Assembly (NCBI GenBank): GCA_020724225.1
Contig: DYHI01000002.1
Location: 1-64,000 of the forward strand
Direction of reading: 5' to 3'
DNA: 64,000 nucleotides
Source of the DNA: Candidatus Altimarinus sp.
GTDB taxonomy: Bacteria; Patescibacteriota; Gracilibacteria; BD1-5; UBA6164
Part shown: in pieces, positions 39,893 to 52,534 of the stretch
Numbering within the stretch: position 1 is the first letter of the stretch
Layout: every line of letters starts with the position of its first letter
Notes under the pieces: model-generated
Seen by the model: only the letters and a program-made list of their open reading frames with translations
The model's database searches: none
Told to the model about the DNA's origin: nothing
Program-made: the position numbers and the translations under genes

Positions 39893-40651
39893 CTATTTAT
39901 TGTAAAATATTATAACACATACATATCATCCTTTAAAAACAGTATTTTCATTATTTACTTTACTAAAAAATAATATTAATTTTTCATATACTTCTTTATA
40001 ATTTCAAGTGATTATTATATTTTCTTTGTTCTCAAATCATTCTCAAAATCTTTTTCAAAGATTTATTCATATAAATGCTTGTTTATTTTTTATAGAACTC
40101 ATAAATCATAAATATGAATCTATATATTTTAAATCTATATTTATATCTACAAAATAAACAATTGGTAATTTTGAATTAATAACCTCATTCTCTGAATTAT
40201 CTCATAGAAATCAAGCAAAAGTAAATCTATCCATATTTAATCATGAAACTGAAATTGCAGTCATAAGAGCTGAAGTTCCAGGTACAGGAATTATATCTAT
40301 CAAATTATTATTTTTATTTAATTTATATACATATTCTACAAGCTTATATCATGGATCCTGAAAACAAGCTGCCCCACCAGCTTCAAATATTCAAAAATTA
40401 TCTCAATTATCTAAAGTATTTTTTATCAATTTTTTATTATAATCACTTAGTTCTATTTCATAATGATGTGAATCAAACTGAATTAATCTTCATTTATAAT
40501 CTATTTTTAATATTTCAAATATCATTTTAACTTCTTCTACATACTCAACAAATAGCAACTTAGTATCAAGTATTTTTTCAATCATATTTGGTGAAATATC
40601 ATTTATATTTCAAAGTGTTCAAGAAATAACATAAAATTTTGATTTATTCAT
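39893..40651 (-). CDS. TP-methylase (RsmI-fold) family SAM methyltransferase, copy 1
   Basis: FYVISGTLGNINDISPNMIEKIL...GIFEAGGAACFQDPGYKLVEYVY...IDIIPVPGTSALMTAISVSGLNMDRFTFAGFL. Confidence 0.8.
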
Positions 40652-40665
40652 AAAAATATTAATTA

Positions 40666-41745
40666 TTAAACTACTGGTGAAACCTCTTCTTCTCAAAAAA
40701 CATCAAAATGTACTTTATAATATCAATGACAGTTATTATACAATTTACATGTTTTGCATTTTTTTGGTTTTATACATTTTCTTGACTCACTTTGTACATC
40801 ATTCATTTCACTCTTATGTAGAGTTTTTTCCAATTCAATATTATAAATATTTGTATTATATAAATCTTGACTTACCCCATATAAAACACAAAGTGGCAAT
40901 GAGACTAAGTTTCATTTTGATGTAAATAAAAAATTTAGTCTTATTTTAGAGTAATCATTATCATAATCAAGCATTTTAAGAAAAAAATCTTTGTATTCTT
41001 TGAAACTTAATCAATTCTCAGAATATAATTTTTCCACATCATAATTATTTGGAAACAACAAAGTAAATCAGATTTTGGGATTAGTAAATAATTCTATATC
41101 ATCTTTATTATGCCTAGTTAGGACAGAATTAATTTTATAATTTATTTTCTTTGATTCAATTAATTTAACTATATAATCATAATTTTCTTTACTTCAACTG
41201 TATCATGTTATTTTATCATTTATATTACTATCTTGTGAATATAAAGGTATAGTAATATTAATAAAGTCATAAGCATCAACTAAATTTTTAAGTTCTTTTG
41301 GTCTAGATCATGATGTATTTAATTTAAAAGAATTAACTATTTGAGATAAATAATTAAATATTTCATATATATGTGGATTTGCTAAAGGTTCATGTCATCA
41401 TAATTCTATATAATCAAACTTTTTTCACTTATTTAAATACATTATAAATTTTATATCTTCCAATGTAGTTGCATTAATTGTTGTATTTTTAAAGTTTTTT
41501 GTAGATCTATCACAAAAGCAACAAGAATAATCACATTCATTAATTATATACAAATAAATACTATCATTATTTAATATATAATTATTTATTAATACTCTTT
41601 TTCTTTCTAAATCCTTAATAAAAATATTTAGTCAAAAATTAGGATTTTCAATTCTCTTTAAATCCAAAATAATTTTATCAATTTCCTCTAATTTTCAGTT
41701 TTTAAGTAAAAAAAGAAATTTTGCATATATTTTTTTTACATCCAT
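40666..41745 (-). CDS. Radical SAM protein
   Basis: NECDYSCCFCDRS; ELGGHEPLANPH; C-terminal CIKPKKCKTCKLYNNCHGYYK. Confidence 0.85.
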
Positions 41746-41764
41746 AATGCTTGTATTATAAATT

Positions 41765-43057
41765 TTACTCACTTTCTACTTTAACAAATTGTCTTGGGAG
41801 ATTTAGAGTGTTTCAAATTCTATTTATAAATATTAATGCTCATTTATATCAATAATATGGTTCATATGAGTAAACATGGTAATCATATGAAGGAAATCAA
41901 AATTGCATTTTATTTAACTTTGAATTATTTCCATTGATATGAACATGAGAATTTGTTATAAGTAAGTCTATGGTGTTTAAAAAATCTCATGATCTAAATC
42001 AATATAATATATCTTTTCATTCTATTTCTAAATTTACATTATTTTTCAGATGTTTTTCTTCTCAATGTATAAATATCTTCTCCAAAGTTAATCCAAGATT
42101 TTTTGAGATATCAATTATTCAATTTAGTAAATAAGGATCTCAATGGAAGGATATTTTTTTATTTGCAAAAGTATGAGGGATAACCCATTTTAATATATCT
42201 ATACTATTAAAGTAAGTTAAATCTCTATTTATAAAATTTTCTCAAATTTCTTCTATTTGAAAATGCTTAGCAATAGTTCTGATAAATTCTCAAGTTTTAT
42301 CTAATCAAAAAGGTAAATCGAGTTCTAACAGATCAGATCAAAGTCTAGATGTAATCTTTTTTGCTGCTTTTCTTCAATATGGCAATGATAAAATAGTTCA
42401 TGCATCTTTTATTTTTAATAAATCATCAAATTTTCATCAATCAAGCCAAATAGAAACAACATTTAATCATAATCATTCAAGTATCCTTTTCAATTCATTT
42501 ACATTTCATATACAATCTCATTCTCATCTATCAAATAAATTTCAAACAATTGCTACATTTTTTTTATCGATTTTTCATCATTCTATATCTATATTTTTTG
42601 CTAATGAAAAGAGTAAATCACTATATCCTTCTAACCAACAATCTGTCATAGAACGAGATGGGATATTAAAAATAGGCTTATCTACTACCAATTTTTGTTT
42701 AGCTTCGTTTATTATTCAATCATAGTCTGTTCATACTATCTGACTCATAGGCATAGAACTTACAAAAATTTGTCTTACGAAATCTTTCTCTGCCATATTT
42801 TTTATACTTTCAACAAATTTATCATTTCTATTTCATATTACATTATCTGCATCAGAAATTGTAGATAAAATTCTATGCTTTCCATCTGCATTTCTTAAAT
42901 TTGATGTTATATCATGATTTCATTGTATAAAATCTACTTTAAAAAAGAAACAATCTGGGCTATCAACCCAAAGATATGAGTCTTTAATGGCATTTACTCA
43001 CATCAAAACTCATACTAGGTATGTTATCGGAGTGTTATTTTTTTCAAATTCTGACAT
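41765..43057 (-). CDS. Nitrogenase component 1-like protein (NifD/K superfamily), subunit A
   Basis: GVNAIKDSYLWVDSPDCFFFKVDF; VSSMPMSQIVGTDYDGIINEA; DCWLEGYSDLLFSLAK...KKNVAIVGNLFDRGEGDCIGNVNELKRILEGLGLNVVSIWLDGG; LSLPYGRKAAKKI; LPFGLDKTGEFI. Confidence 0.75.
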
Positions 43058-43066
43058 AAAAATTTA

Positions 43067-44971
43067 TTATTTTTTAAAATAATTAGAATATTTTTTATAA
43101 AATCACATATTACTTAAATTTATAAGCTCTTCTATTGTTTTTAGTGCTCATTCAAATCATACATAAAAGTTTTTTAGACTAAACTGATTTAATCATAAAT
43201 CTGAAATTCTTCTATCGAAGAAAATGTCTGAGTAAATTAAATCTAAATTAGAATTTTTTAATTTAAAATCAAATTCTTCTTTATTTCAAAAGAAATTAAT
43301 TTCAGTTTTTTCTTTGTTTTTTATCTTATTATTAATAAATTCTGAAATTGCATTATGATTTCAATCTATCAAACTAAAACTATCATCTCAATCAGTAATA
43401 AATCAATCAAAGTTATCATAAATAAAAAACTTTATATTAAATCCCATTTCTTCTAAAAATTCTATTACATCTACATTGTTTGTATAGTCTACAGAAAAAA
43501 ATTTCTTCACCTCTCTTAATCACAAGAAAACTAATCAAATACTAACTCCTTTTTCTTTTACATATTCTACTTTTTTATTAAAATTATCTATAATTTTTTC
43601 TGATTCTTGTCATATATTTATATCAATTTGAAATTGTTTTCATATTGATTTTAACCAATTTATTGAATTTTCTACTCAATAAGGATACTTAGGTGATATA
43701 TATCTAACTCCCATATCTTGAAATGGATATTCAAAAGCCTCTCTTTGTAACTTATTTGGAGAAAAAACAAAAAGCTCAGATTTAAACATCAGTTCAAGTA
43801 TTCTTATATCGATAGTAGGAATAAACGATGTATTAATTTTTATTCAGTTTTCTATAAGTATATCTCATAGTTTTTTTTGAAAGAAGCTCTCATGAAATCA
43901 AAAAAGTGAAATAGATTTTTCTTTTACTTTTATATTTGATAAATCTAACTTAGATATATAATTTTCAAGCATCATTACTTTTTGCTCATATGGAGTTTTC
44001 TCTAACTGTCATTTAAATATAAATGGTATATTTATTCTTTTTTTTGCCCTTTCAAGTACAGAATAAATATCATCTCAAACAATTCTTGGAACACAACAAC
44101 AATTAAAACTTAAAATTTTAATATTATTTTTTTCTATATTTTCAATTGCATAATCAATTGCTCTTGAAAGTTTATTTGTTCATTCTCACATAACAACATC
44201 GTTTTCATCTAAATCTGTACTTAATCACATAGAGTTTCACTCATTTTTATTAGAATCTATATATTTACTTTTTTCTTCTTTTGATAAATAATAATATTTA
44301 TCAAAATAATAATTATCATAATATCATTTAGGAAAATTGAAAAAATGATATCATTTATCTTTGTTGTTTGGACTTATTCATTGGCACTCTCTTTCCGAAT
44401 GATGAATAGATATTTTTGGTAAATTAAGATTTATACTTTGATCTGTATTTCTAATATAACCTTCATTAACAAAAAATCTGAATTGCTGAAGTGGGTGAGC
44501 CCAATTTTGTATAACCGAAAAAGGCGGTCTGTCTGGTTTTGCAAAAGTTTGATAATATTCTTTTTTAGCTTTTGGATCATTCGCTAAAATATTTAAAAAT
44601 GTAGAAATTCTAAGATCTTTTCATTTTACTTTTAAATATCAAAGAAACTTAATAAAATACTGATTATTTAAATTATGATGAACTCAAGTACATAAATTAT
44701 CCGTACATAATCTTCAATTACACTTATTTTCTAAAGTATTATCCTTTAGTCTAACTTGAAGAACTTCTCATGTTTCCTTATCATTTAACATTAACTCAAG
44801 CTGATTTCTACTCCAAAAAATAGATTTTAAATCTATTTTTTTTTCAAAATCAACATAAAACATATTAAATAATTTTAATAAAACTGCTTTAATTTGAGTT
44901 GATGGTTTGTATCTTTTCTCATAAAACTCTTCTATTTTAATATTTCTATTATTTATGATATTTTGTTTCAT
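43067..44971 (-). CDS. Nitrogenase component 1-like protein (NifD/K superfamily), subunit B
   Basis: LGLSTDLDENDVVMGEGTNKLSRAIDYAIENIEKNNIKILSFNCCCVPRIVGDDIYSVLERAKKRINIPFIF, resembling the GTDLdExDvVfGGxxKL...C.p..IGDDi pattern. Confidence 0.72.
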
Positions 44972-44981
44972 TGTTTTATAT

Positions 44982-45806
44982 TCAGTTAGGAACTATCTCA
45001 AACTTTTTAAAAAATTCATCAAACTCTTCTTCAGACATTGGATTTGGATATTTTTTATTTTCGGAACTTAGCCCTATTACATCCTGAACTAATTTATCGA
45101 AAATATTCAATACTTCAGCATTAGGATTATATTCTAAAACAGTTTTTGCTTTATACTCAGCACATGCAATCACATCACTTCTAGGGACAAATGCAATTAT
45201 TTCAAGTCATATTCTTTCTACAAATTTTGTAATAATTTCTTTATTTAAAGTATTACTTCTTGCATTTACTATAACTCATCAAACATAAATTCAGTTATTT
45301 TTATATTGATCTACGGCTTTACATATATTATTACATGCATACATACTCATTATTTCTTCTGAAATAACTATAAATATTTTTTCTCAATATCAAAGCCTAA
45401 GAGGAGAAGCGAATCATCAACAAACTACATCTCATAATACATCAAATAATATAACATCATATTTAGCTTTAAGTAAATCCACATCATCAAAAACTTCAAA
45501 CATTTTTGATATTCATCTTCAAGCACATCAAGTTCATGGAATAGGTCATCATGCTTCAATACAATCAATATTGTTATATCCTTTTACAACAAGTTCATCT
45601 ACAGATACGTAATCTTGATTTTTTGCTAACATTTCCATTATAGTTGGAATTCTTTTTCATCATGTTATTTTTTTTGTAGAATCTGCCTTTGGATCACATC
45701 AAACTTGAAGAACCCTTTTTCATAATTTTGAAAAACTAGCAGACACATTACATGAAATTGTCGACTTTCATATTCATCATTTTCAGTAGATTGCAATTCT
45801 TTCCAT
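44982..45806 (-). CDS. NifH/BchL/CfbC-family iron-protein-like ATPase
   Basis: [93 protein letters not shown]. Both 4Fe-4S ligand Cys positions (GCAGRG, VCGGF) present. Confidence 0.93.
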
Positions 45807-45821
45807 GGTTACTTTAGTTAA

Positions 45822-46769
45822 TTATATAATTGGCTCAAATTCTAATTCTCAATATATTTCAGAATAATTTTTCCAAACTCATTCACAACTTTTATTATAT
45901 TTACACAACTCACATTTATCAAATTGTTTTTTCAGCATATTTTTCTTTCTTTCTTTCCGATCAAATTTTTCTTGGTTATTTATATGATCTATTTCAGTAA
46001 TATAATCTTGATCTTCTCATAAAAATTTTTTTATTAATGATTTATAGTTTATTTTATCTATTTTATAAAATATACAAGGAGGTACAGAATCAAATGTAAT
46101 TCTAATATTATATTTTATAGATACATAAATAATTTTCTTTAAATAAGGTATAAAATCAGTATACGATATTTTTAAATCATCCCAATTTTCTTTCATATCA
46201 TCATTTAACCGAATATAATTTATTCTTATATCAGTTATATTTTTTTTCTTATAATAATACAAAATAGTTTCTATTATTGTTTCTATATTTTTGCTATTTA
46301 ACACTATGTTTATACTTATATCATCTCTTAATTTTCAATCTAGGAAAAATTTTTTGAAATTATCAATAGCTTTTAGTTTTCTTTGTAATCATCAAGGAAC
46401 CTGTATTAAGTAATCTTCAGTTTTATCAATATGTGAATGTATAGAAAAATTTACCCTAGTTAATCATGCATCAATAATAGTTTCTACAAATTTTACATCA
46501 TCAAATTTCATTCAATTTGAAATAACATTTATATTTTTGAATCAATTTTCTTTACAAAAAGATATAATTTCAGTTATATTTGGGTGTATTGAAATATCTC
46601 CTCATAGAAATCCAATAGAATCATATCAATCATTAGAATATTCTTTAATTTTTGCTTTTATATCATCTATTTTTACAAATTTGATATCCCATAATTCAGA
46701 TTTTGAACTCATACAAAATCTACACTTGTTATTACAGGCTTTTCAGATATTTATTTCTATATGTTTCAT
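45822..46769 (-). CDS. Radical SAM protein
   Basis: MKHIEINIGKACNNKCRFCMSSKSELWDIKF; GFLGGDISIHP; C-terminal CELCKYNKSCEGVWKNYSEIYGELEFEPI. Confidence 0.9.
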
Positions 46770-46774
46770 AAATA

Positions 46775-48220
46775 TTACATTAAATTTCAACTAAAAACCT
46801 TACTATAATATATTTTATATTGATCAAAACTCTTTTGTATATGTTCTCTTCAGTATATGAGACAAGACCAAAGCAATCTTCTTTTTTTATCTTTTTCTAA
46901 AAATAATATATTATCTCAATCAATTTTTATAACATTTAAACTTTTAAGAAATTCTAGTTCCTTTCAAAAATAATCATAAATATTTTTTCAAAAATAATCA
47001 TAAAAACTTTTTATTGATATTTTATCATCTTCCCTAAATCAAGTAATTATTTTTCTTTTCATTTCATCCTTTTCAGAGATTATATATCCTTCATAAATTT
47101 TCTTTTTTGAATCAAATTTTTTTTCTACTTTTTTCTTTCATTCATATGATATTTTTCATTCTCTAAAACTTCTAGCACTTGGTCAAAATCAAAATAAATT
47201 AATATCCCCAGATGTTATATCTCAATATCAATATTTTTGTTTATCGTCTTCCTGATTATAATTATTGTTTATTATCCCCCATCACTGAAATTGGATATCT
47301 AAGTCTCTTTTTTTTGAATAGTTATATTTTTCTAAAACAGAAGGAATTCTTTCAAGTAATTCCAGTGAAAATTTTTTATATTCATCTCAGTAAAAATAAT
47401 CTTTATCTCATGAATAATGTTTTTTTATATAGAAATTAGTTGTAACCATAGAATATATTTTTATATGACTTACTCAGTAAGAGCATATTTTTTCCAAAGT
47501 ATAAATGAATTTATCTACATCATCTCATTTAAGACCTCTTATTAAATGAATAACAGTCCTCGAAAAATTATATTTTTTTACTAAATCAAGTGATTCTTTT
47601 ACTTTTTCCTCAGTATCTATATTTCTATTCATTCATTCTAGAACATTTAAGTCAAGTGATTGTACTCAAAAATGTATCGTTTCAAATCATACTTCTTTTA
47701 TAGCTTTTAGTTTATCCTCTGAAGTACTACTAGGTCTAAATTCTATTCATTTATATGCATGTATATCAAACTCAAACAACTCAAACAACTTTCAAAAAAG
47801 TTTTTTTATTTGTTCTGGAGATAAAATACTTGGAGTTCATCATCAAACTGATAAACATTTAAATTTTGATCATTTAAATAATGGTGCATAAAAATGAAAT
47901 TGCTCAATTAAATAATCAACATACTCTTCAACAGTTGATTCTATATTTTTTTTAACCAATTTTTTATAATAAGGACAAAAATCACAGAACTCTTCACAAA
48001 AAGGAATATGAATATACATTTCTAATTTTGACGATGTTTTTCAGTTTTTTATTTCATCAGTTATTCAACTCCAATTTTTATATATATCTTCTGAATTTAG
48101 ATTAATTTTATCATATGATCTAACCAAATGTATCATATCATAATTTTCAATAGACTTCATATATTGTCAGAAATATATGATATCTTTTCTAAATAATAAA
48201 ATGTCTTTTGTTGTAAGCAT
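46775..48220 (-). CDS. HemN/HemW-like radical SAM protein, copy 1
   Basis: YIHIPFCEEFCDFCPYY; SVGGGTPSILSPEQI; FGVQSLD; 482 codons. Confidence 0.85.
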
Positions 48221-48230
48221 TTTGATAAAA

Positions 48231-48956
48231 TTAAATAGGTATAGTTATATTCCTAGTTTGTAATATATATATTTTTCAATCATTAACTGTAAATTCAATA
48301 TCTTGAGGGTATCAATAAATTTTTTCTATTTTAAAAATATACTCTAATAATTTTAGTGAAATTTCATGAAAAACATAATCAATATTATTTTTATATTTAA
48401 CTCTAACTTTTTTATTATTTTTTATAGTATAAAAATAACTATCGGTAAAAATATTTTCAATATTATAATCATAAAAATTATTTTTATTATAAATTATAAT
48501 TGATGGATTTAAGATTCTTCAATCAGATAAATTAAAGTTAAGTCAAGGAACATATTCAATTCTTATATATTTTTTCTTGTATTCAGAAAATGCTATTCAA
48601 CTTAATTCTCAAACAACAAAATCCTGAAGAAAATAATTTCAATTAATATTATTATAATTTATTTCATTTGATATTTTTTTTATAATATTATTATTTCTAA
48701 GCTTCTCTATATCTTTTGAAATTAAATCATTTATATCATCAAGCTTATAAATTGGAAAATATGAATTAAACAATCATGCATATGAAAATTTTTTTCAATC
48801 TTCAGATAAATATGAACTTCTTAAAATTAATGGATAATTAAAGTTTTGTTTTAAAACATTACTTAGTAAATAAATTTTTGGTACATTAATATTATTATCA
48901 ATAAGTTTAATCAAATTAATATATTTATTTCAATGTACTGATAGTTCTTTTCTCAT
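48231..48956 (-). CDS. PEP synthase/PPDK N-terminal (ATP-grasp)-like domain protein
   Basis: PLILRSSYLSEDGKKFSYAGLFNSYFPI...PQDIEFTVNDGKIYILQTRNITIPI. Confidence 0.78.
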
Positions 48957-49965
48957 AATTAATATTTATTATACCTAAATTTTTTACTCAATTTACTACT
49001 CATTTAGCTCATAAAATATAAGGAATTCAAAGTTCCCTAGCTATAATTGCTGTGTGTGATAATTCTGACTCTGACTCTGCAACTATTAAGTCAAAATATT
49101 TTATTTCATCAATGTAAGTTAAGTCTAAACTACTACATATTAATACATTTTTGTTATTATTTTTATTCAATTTAAAATTATACTTTAAATTATGAAGAGA
49201 ATATTGCTGATAAACTTTAAATTCTTTAAAATTTCTATTTATTGAATTTTCAATTAGATAATTAAAATTTGTTGTTTTATAGTCTTTTATATTAATAATA
49301 TCTTCTATTGTTTTTAATCATTTATTAATAACTTTTTGAATCAACTTTATTTTAAGGGATAAAAGTGAAATATCATATGTATTTTTTTCTAATAAAATAT
49401 TTCTAATGTCAATTAATTTTACTAAATATATATATTTCCTAAAATACAATTCTTTCTTATATTCATTTAAAATATATTTATATGTATCATTCAATAAATA
49501 ATAATTGTTAAATAATTCAACTAATAACTCAATATTATCATAGTTATTTTTATTAATTATTTCTTCTATACATTTAAGTTTCTTTATATCCTCAGATATT
49601 ACACTATCTTTTCTAAAATAAATAAGATTTAATCAATACTCACTGACAAATATATTAAATTTTTTTGTATCAATAACCTCTATATCACAAGATATTATTT
49701 TTACAAAATTTATATAAAATTCCTTATCTTTTGGAAAATAGATTCATATATCAATATTATTATTTTTTTTTATATATAAGTGAGTTTTTGGAAAATTAAA
49801 ATTTTCAAAATATTCATCTAAATTTTTATCGTTTTTATTCAAATCATATATATATCTAATTTTAAGTATATCTAAGGGGCTGTAAGCTAATTCATAACTT
49901 TTAAACTCATTTAAATTTGATAAATCTTTCAATAAATTAATTTTTTCTAAAATATCATTAATCAT
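48925..49965 (-). CDS. PEP-utilising-enzyme mobile (phosphohistidine) domain protein
   Basis: C-terminal DLIVAESESELSHTAIIARELGIPYILGAKGVVNGVKNLG, matching the swivelling His-domain motif; helical N-terminal region. Overlaps the preceding gene by 32 nt. Confidence 0.75.
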
Positions 49966-50917
49966 TATATATTAAATTAAACTCTAAATTTCAATATACC
50001 TCATTATATGTTTTCCGAACTCATTCACACTTTAAATTATATTTACATAATTTACACTTTTCAAATTTAGTTTTTTGTCTATTAGTTTTTTCTATTTTCC
50101 AATCAAAAACCTTATTGTTATTTATCCAATCAATTTCTGTTATATGATCATACTCTTCTCATAAAAATTTTTCTATAAATAACTTATAATTAATTTTATC
50201 TATTTTATAAAATATACAAGCAGGAACTGAATCAAAAGTAATTCTGATACTATATTTTAATGATATATAAATAAGTTGCTTTAAATATGGTAAAAATTCT
50301 GTATATGATATTTTTAAATCATCCCAATTTTCTTTTATATCTTCATCTAACCATATAAAATTTATTCTAATATCTTTAATTTTTTTTACCTTAAAAAAAA
50401 ATAACACTGTTTTTATTATACTTTTTAGATTATAAGAATTAAGTACTATATTTATAGATAATGGTTGTAAATTCCCTTCTTTTATAATTAAATTTATATT
50501 ATCTATTGCATTTAACTTTCTTATTAATCATCATTTAACTCCTGTCAAATAGTCTTCAATCTCTTCTTGATGAGAATGAATAGAAATATTAAATCTAGTT
50601 AATCAAGATTTTATAATATTTTTAGTAAAATCAAAACTATCAAATCTCATTCAATTAGTTATGATATGTATTTCTAAAAATCAAACTTTTTTACAGTAAT
50701 TAATTAATTCAATTAATTTAGGATATATTGATACATCTCATCATAGAAATCAAATTGAATTATATCATTTTTCAATATATCATCTTACTTTTTCTTTAAG
50801 ATTATCTATTTCTGCAAATTTTATATCATAAAGTTCAGGCTTTGAACTCATACAAAACCTACACTTATTATTACAAGCTTTTCAGATATTTATCTCAATA
50901 TGTTTTACTTTTACCAT
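49958..50917 (-). CDS. Radical SAM protein, close paralog of 45822-46769
   Basis: MVKVKHIEINIGKACNNKCRFCMSSKPELYDIKF...CKLCKYNLKCEGVWKTYNEVYGNLEFNLI. Confidence 0.9.
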
Positions 50918-51639
50918 TTTTTATCAAAGATAAATACTAAATCTGGTATTTCACTATCTTTAAAAGTTAAAACTAGTTCATCATATACTTCACTTAATTT
51001 TCATCTTATTAATAAATTTGAATATTTTACTCAAAATTTTCATAAATTAACTCATACAAAACATTTTCTTTCATCTATATTTTTCATAAAATTTATATTT
51101 TTTTCAAATTCATTAAATTTTTCTATATGATTAAAATAAATTACAGGAAAATTATATTTTTCTATTTCATTTTTAGTATTTATATTTATTCAATCAAGAA
51201 AAACATATTTATCCATATCAAATCATGATACAGAAATAGCGGTTTGAACTGCTCAACTTCATGGAATAGGATAAATATTTATGCCTAGTCTTTTTCTTAT
51301 AGAGTAGATATAATCAACTAATTCAAATCAAGGGTCTCTAAAACATGCTGTTCATCATGATTCAAATAATCAAATATTTTTTCATGATAATAATGCTTCT
51401 ATGATCTTTGATTTTGAGTTATTAAGATAACTTAAATCATCTCACATCTCAATAATTTCTCATTTATACTCAAGTCATAACCTTTTTATGAAAAAATTAA
51501 AATGATTTATTTCCTCAACAAATATAATATCACAAATCATTATTTTTGAAATCATATTTTTTGATAAATCATTATCATCTCATATCATTCATGATATAAC
51601 ATAAAAATCTCAATATTTATTTTTTCATTGTAAACTCAT
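50911..51639 (-). CDS. TP-methylase (RsmI-fold) family SAM methyltransferase, copy 2
   Basis: FYVISGMIGDDNDLSKNMISKIM...IWLFESGGTACFRDPGFELVDYIYSIRKRLGINIYPIPGSGAVQTAISVSGFDMDKYVF. Confidence 0.78.
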
Positions 51640-52534
51640 TGCAAAAATTGTTAAGAATCAAATCAGTATATTTAACAGATTTAAGTATTTCTATTGAATA
51701 CTCTTTATCAATAATTTTATTTATTTCATTATATATTTTTTTTATACTATTTTCTTTTATCTTATTTTTAATATTTACATCTCATATTTTAAGTATATCT
51801 TTATACTTTTCAAATTTTCATGATAAGATTAAATTGGTAGGATAAATTGATCAATCAGTATCAATAACTATTCACAAATTGTAAAAAGATGTTTGAGAAA
51901 AATTATCCAAGTTTATTAACTCAAAGAAATTTCAATTATCAAGAAAAATTTTAATCTCCTGAAATCACTTCTGAAGATTTATTAATCATTTTTTTGACCA
52001 TAAAGAATAATACTCTGGCAAAAAATTAAATTTTCTAACTCATAAATCGTAAATAAATTTAAAGTTTTTAAAAAATTCAGATGAATTTTTTGATGTAATT
52101 ACTTGATTTACTCTAATAAATTTTGCATATTTTTTTACATTTTCAATTATATTTTCTGATAAGTTTTCACCATTAATCAAAACTCTATTTGTTCAAGTTG
52201 TGTTTTTGTCTCAATCAATACTAAAGGTAATATTTATTCAATTATCTAGTACAAACTTCATAAATTCTTGATCAACTAAAGTTGAATTAGTTGTAACATA
52301 GTATTTTGGAGAGTACTTTTTGGGAAAATTATTTACTATGTATTTAATATAATCTTTTCTTATTAAAGGTTCTCATCAAAAAAATTTTACTTTATCTATT
52401 AAAATATCATTTTTCTCTAAAAGATCAAAGCTTTTATCTATTATTTCATTTGTAATACTGTTATTTTTCTTATTTATATCACAATATTTACATCTAAAAT
52501 TACAATCATATGTGAGTATATAAATTAATTCCAT
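51617..52534 (-). CDS. Radical SAM protein
   Basis: LTYDCNFRCKYCDINKK; FFGGEPLIRKDY; 306 codons. Confidence 0.87.

Noticed and set aside
41765-45806. True nitrogen-fixation (nif) operon
   Set aside because: No recognisable nifE/N/B genes or typical NifD/K Cys pattern throughout; only the nitrogenase-like superfamily is supported.
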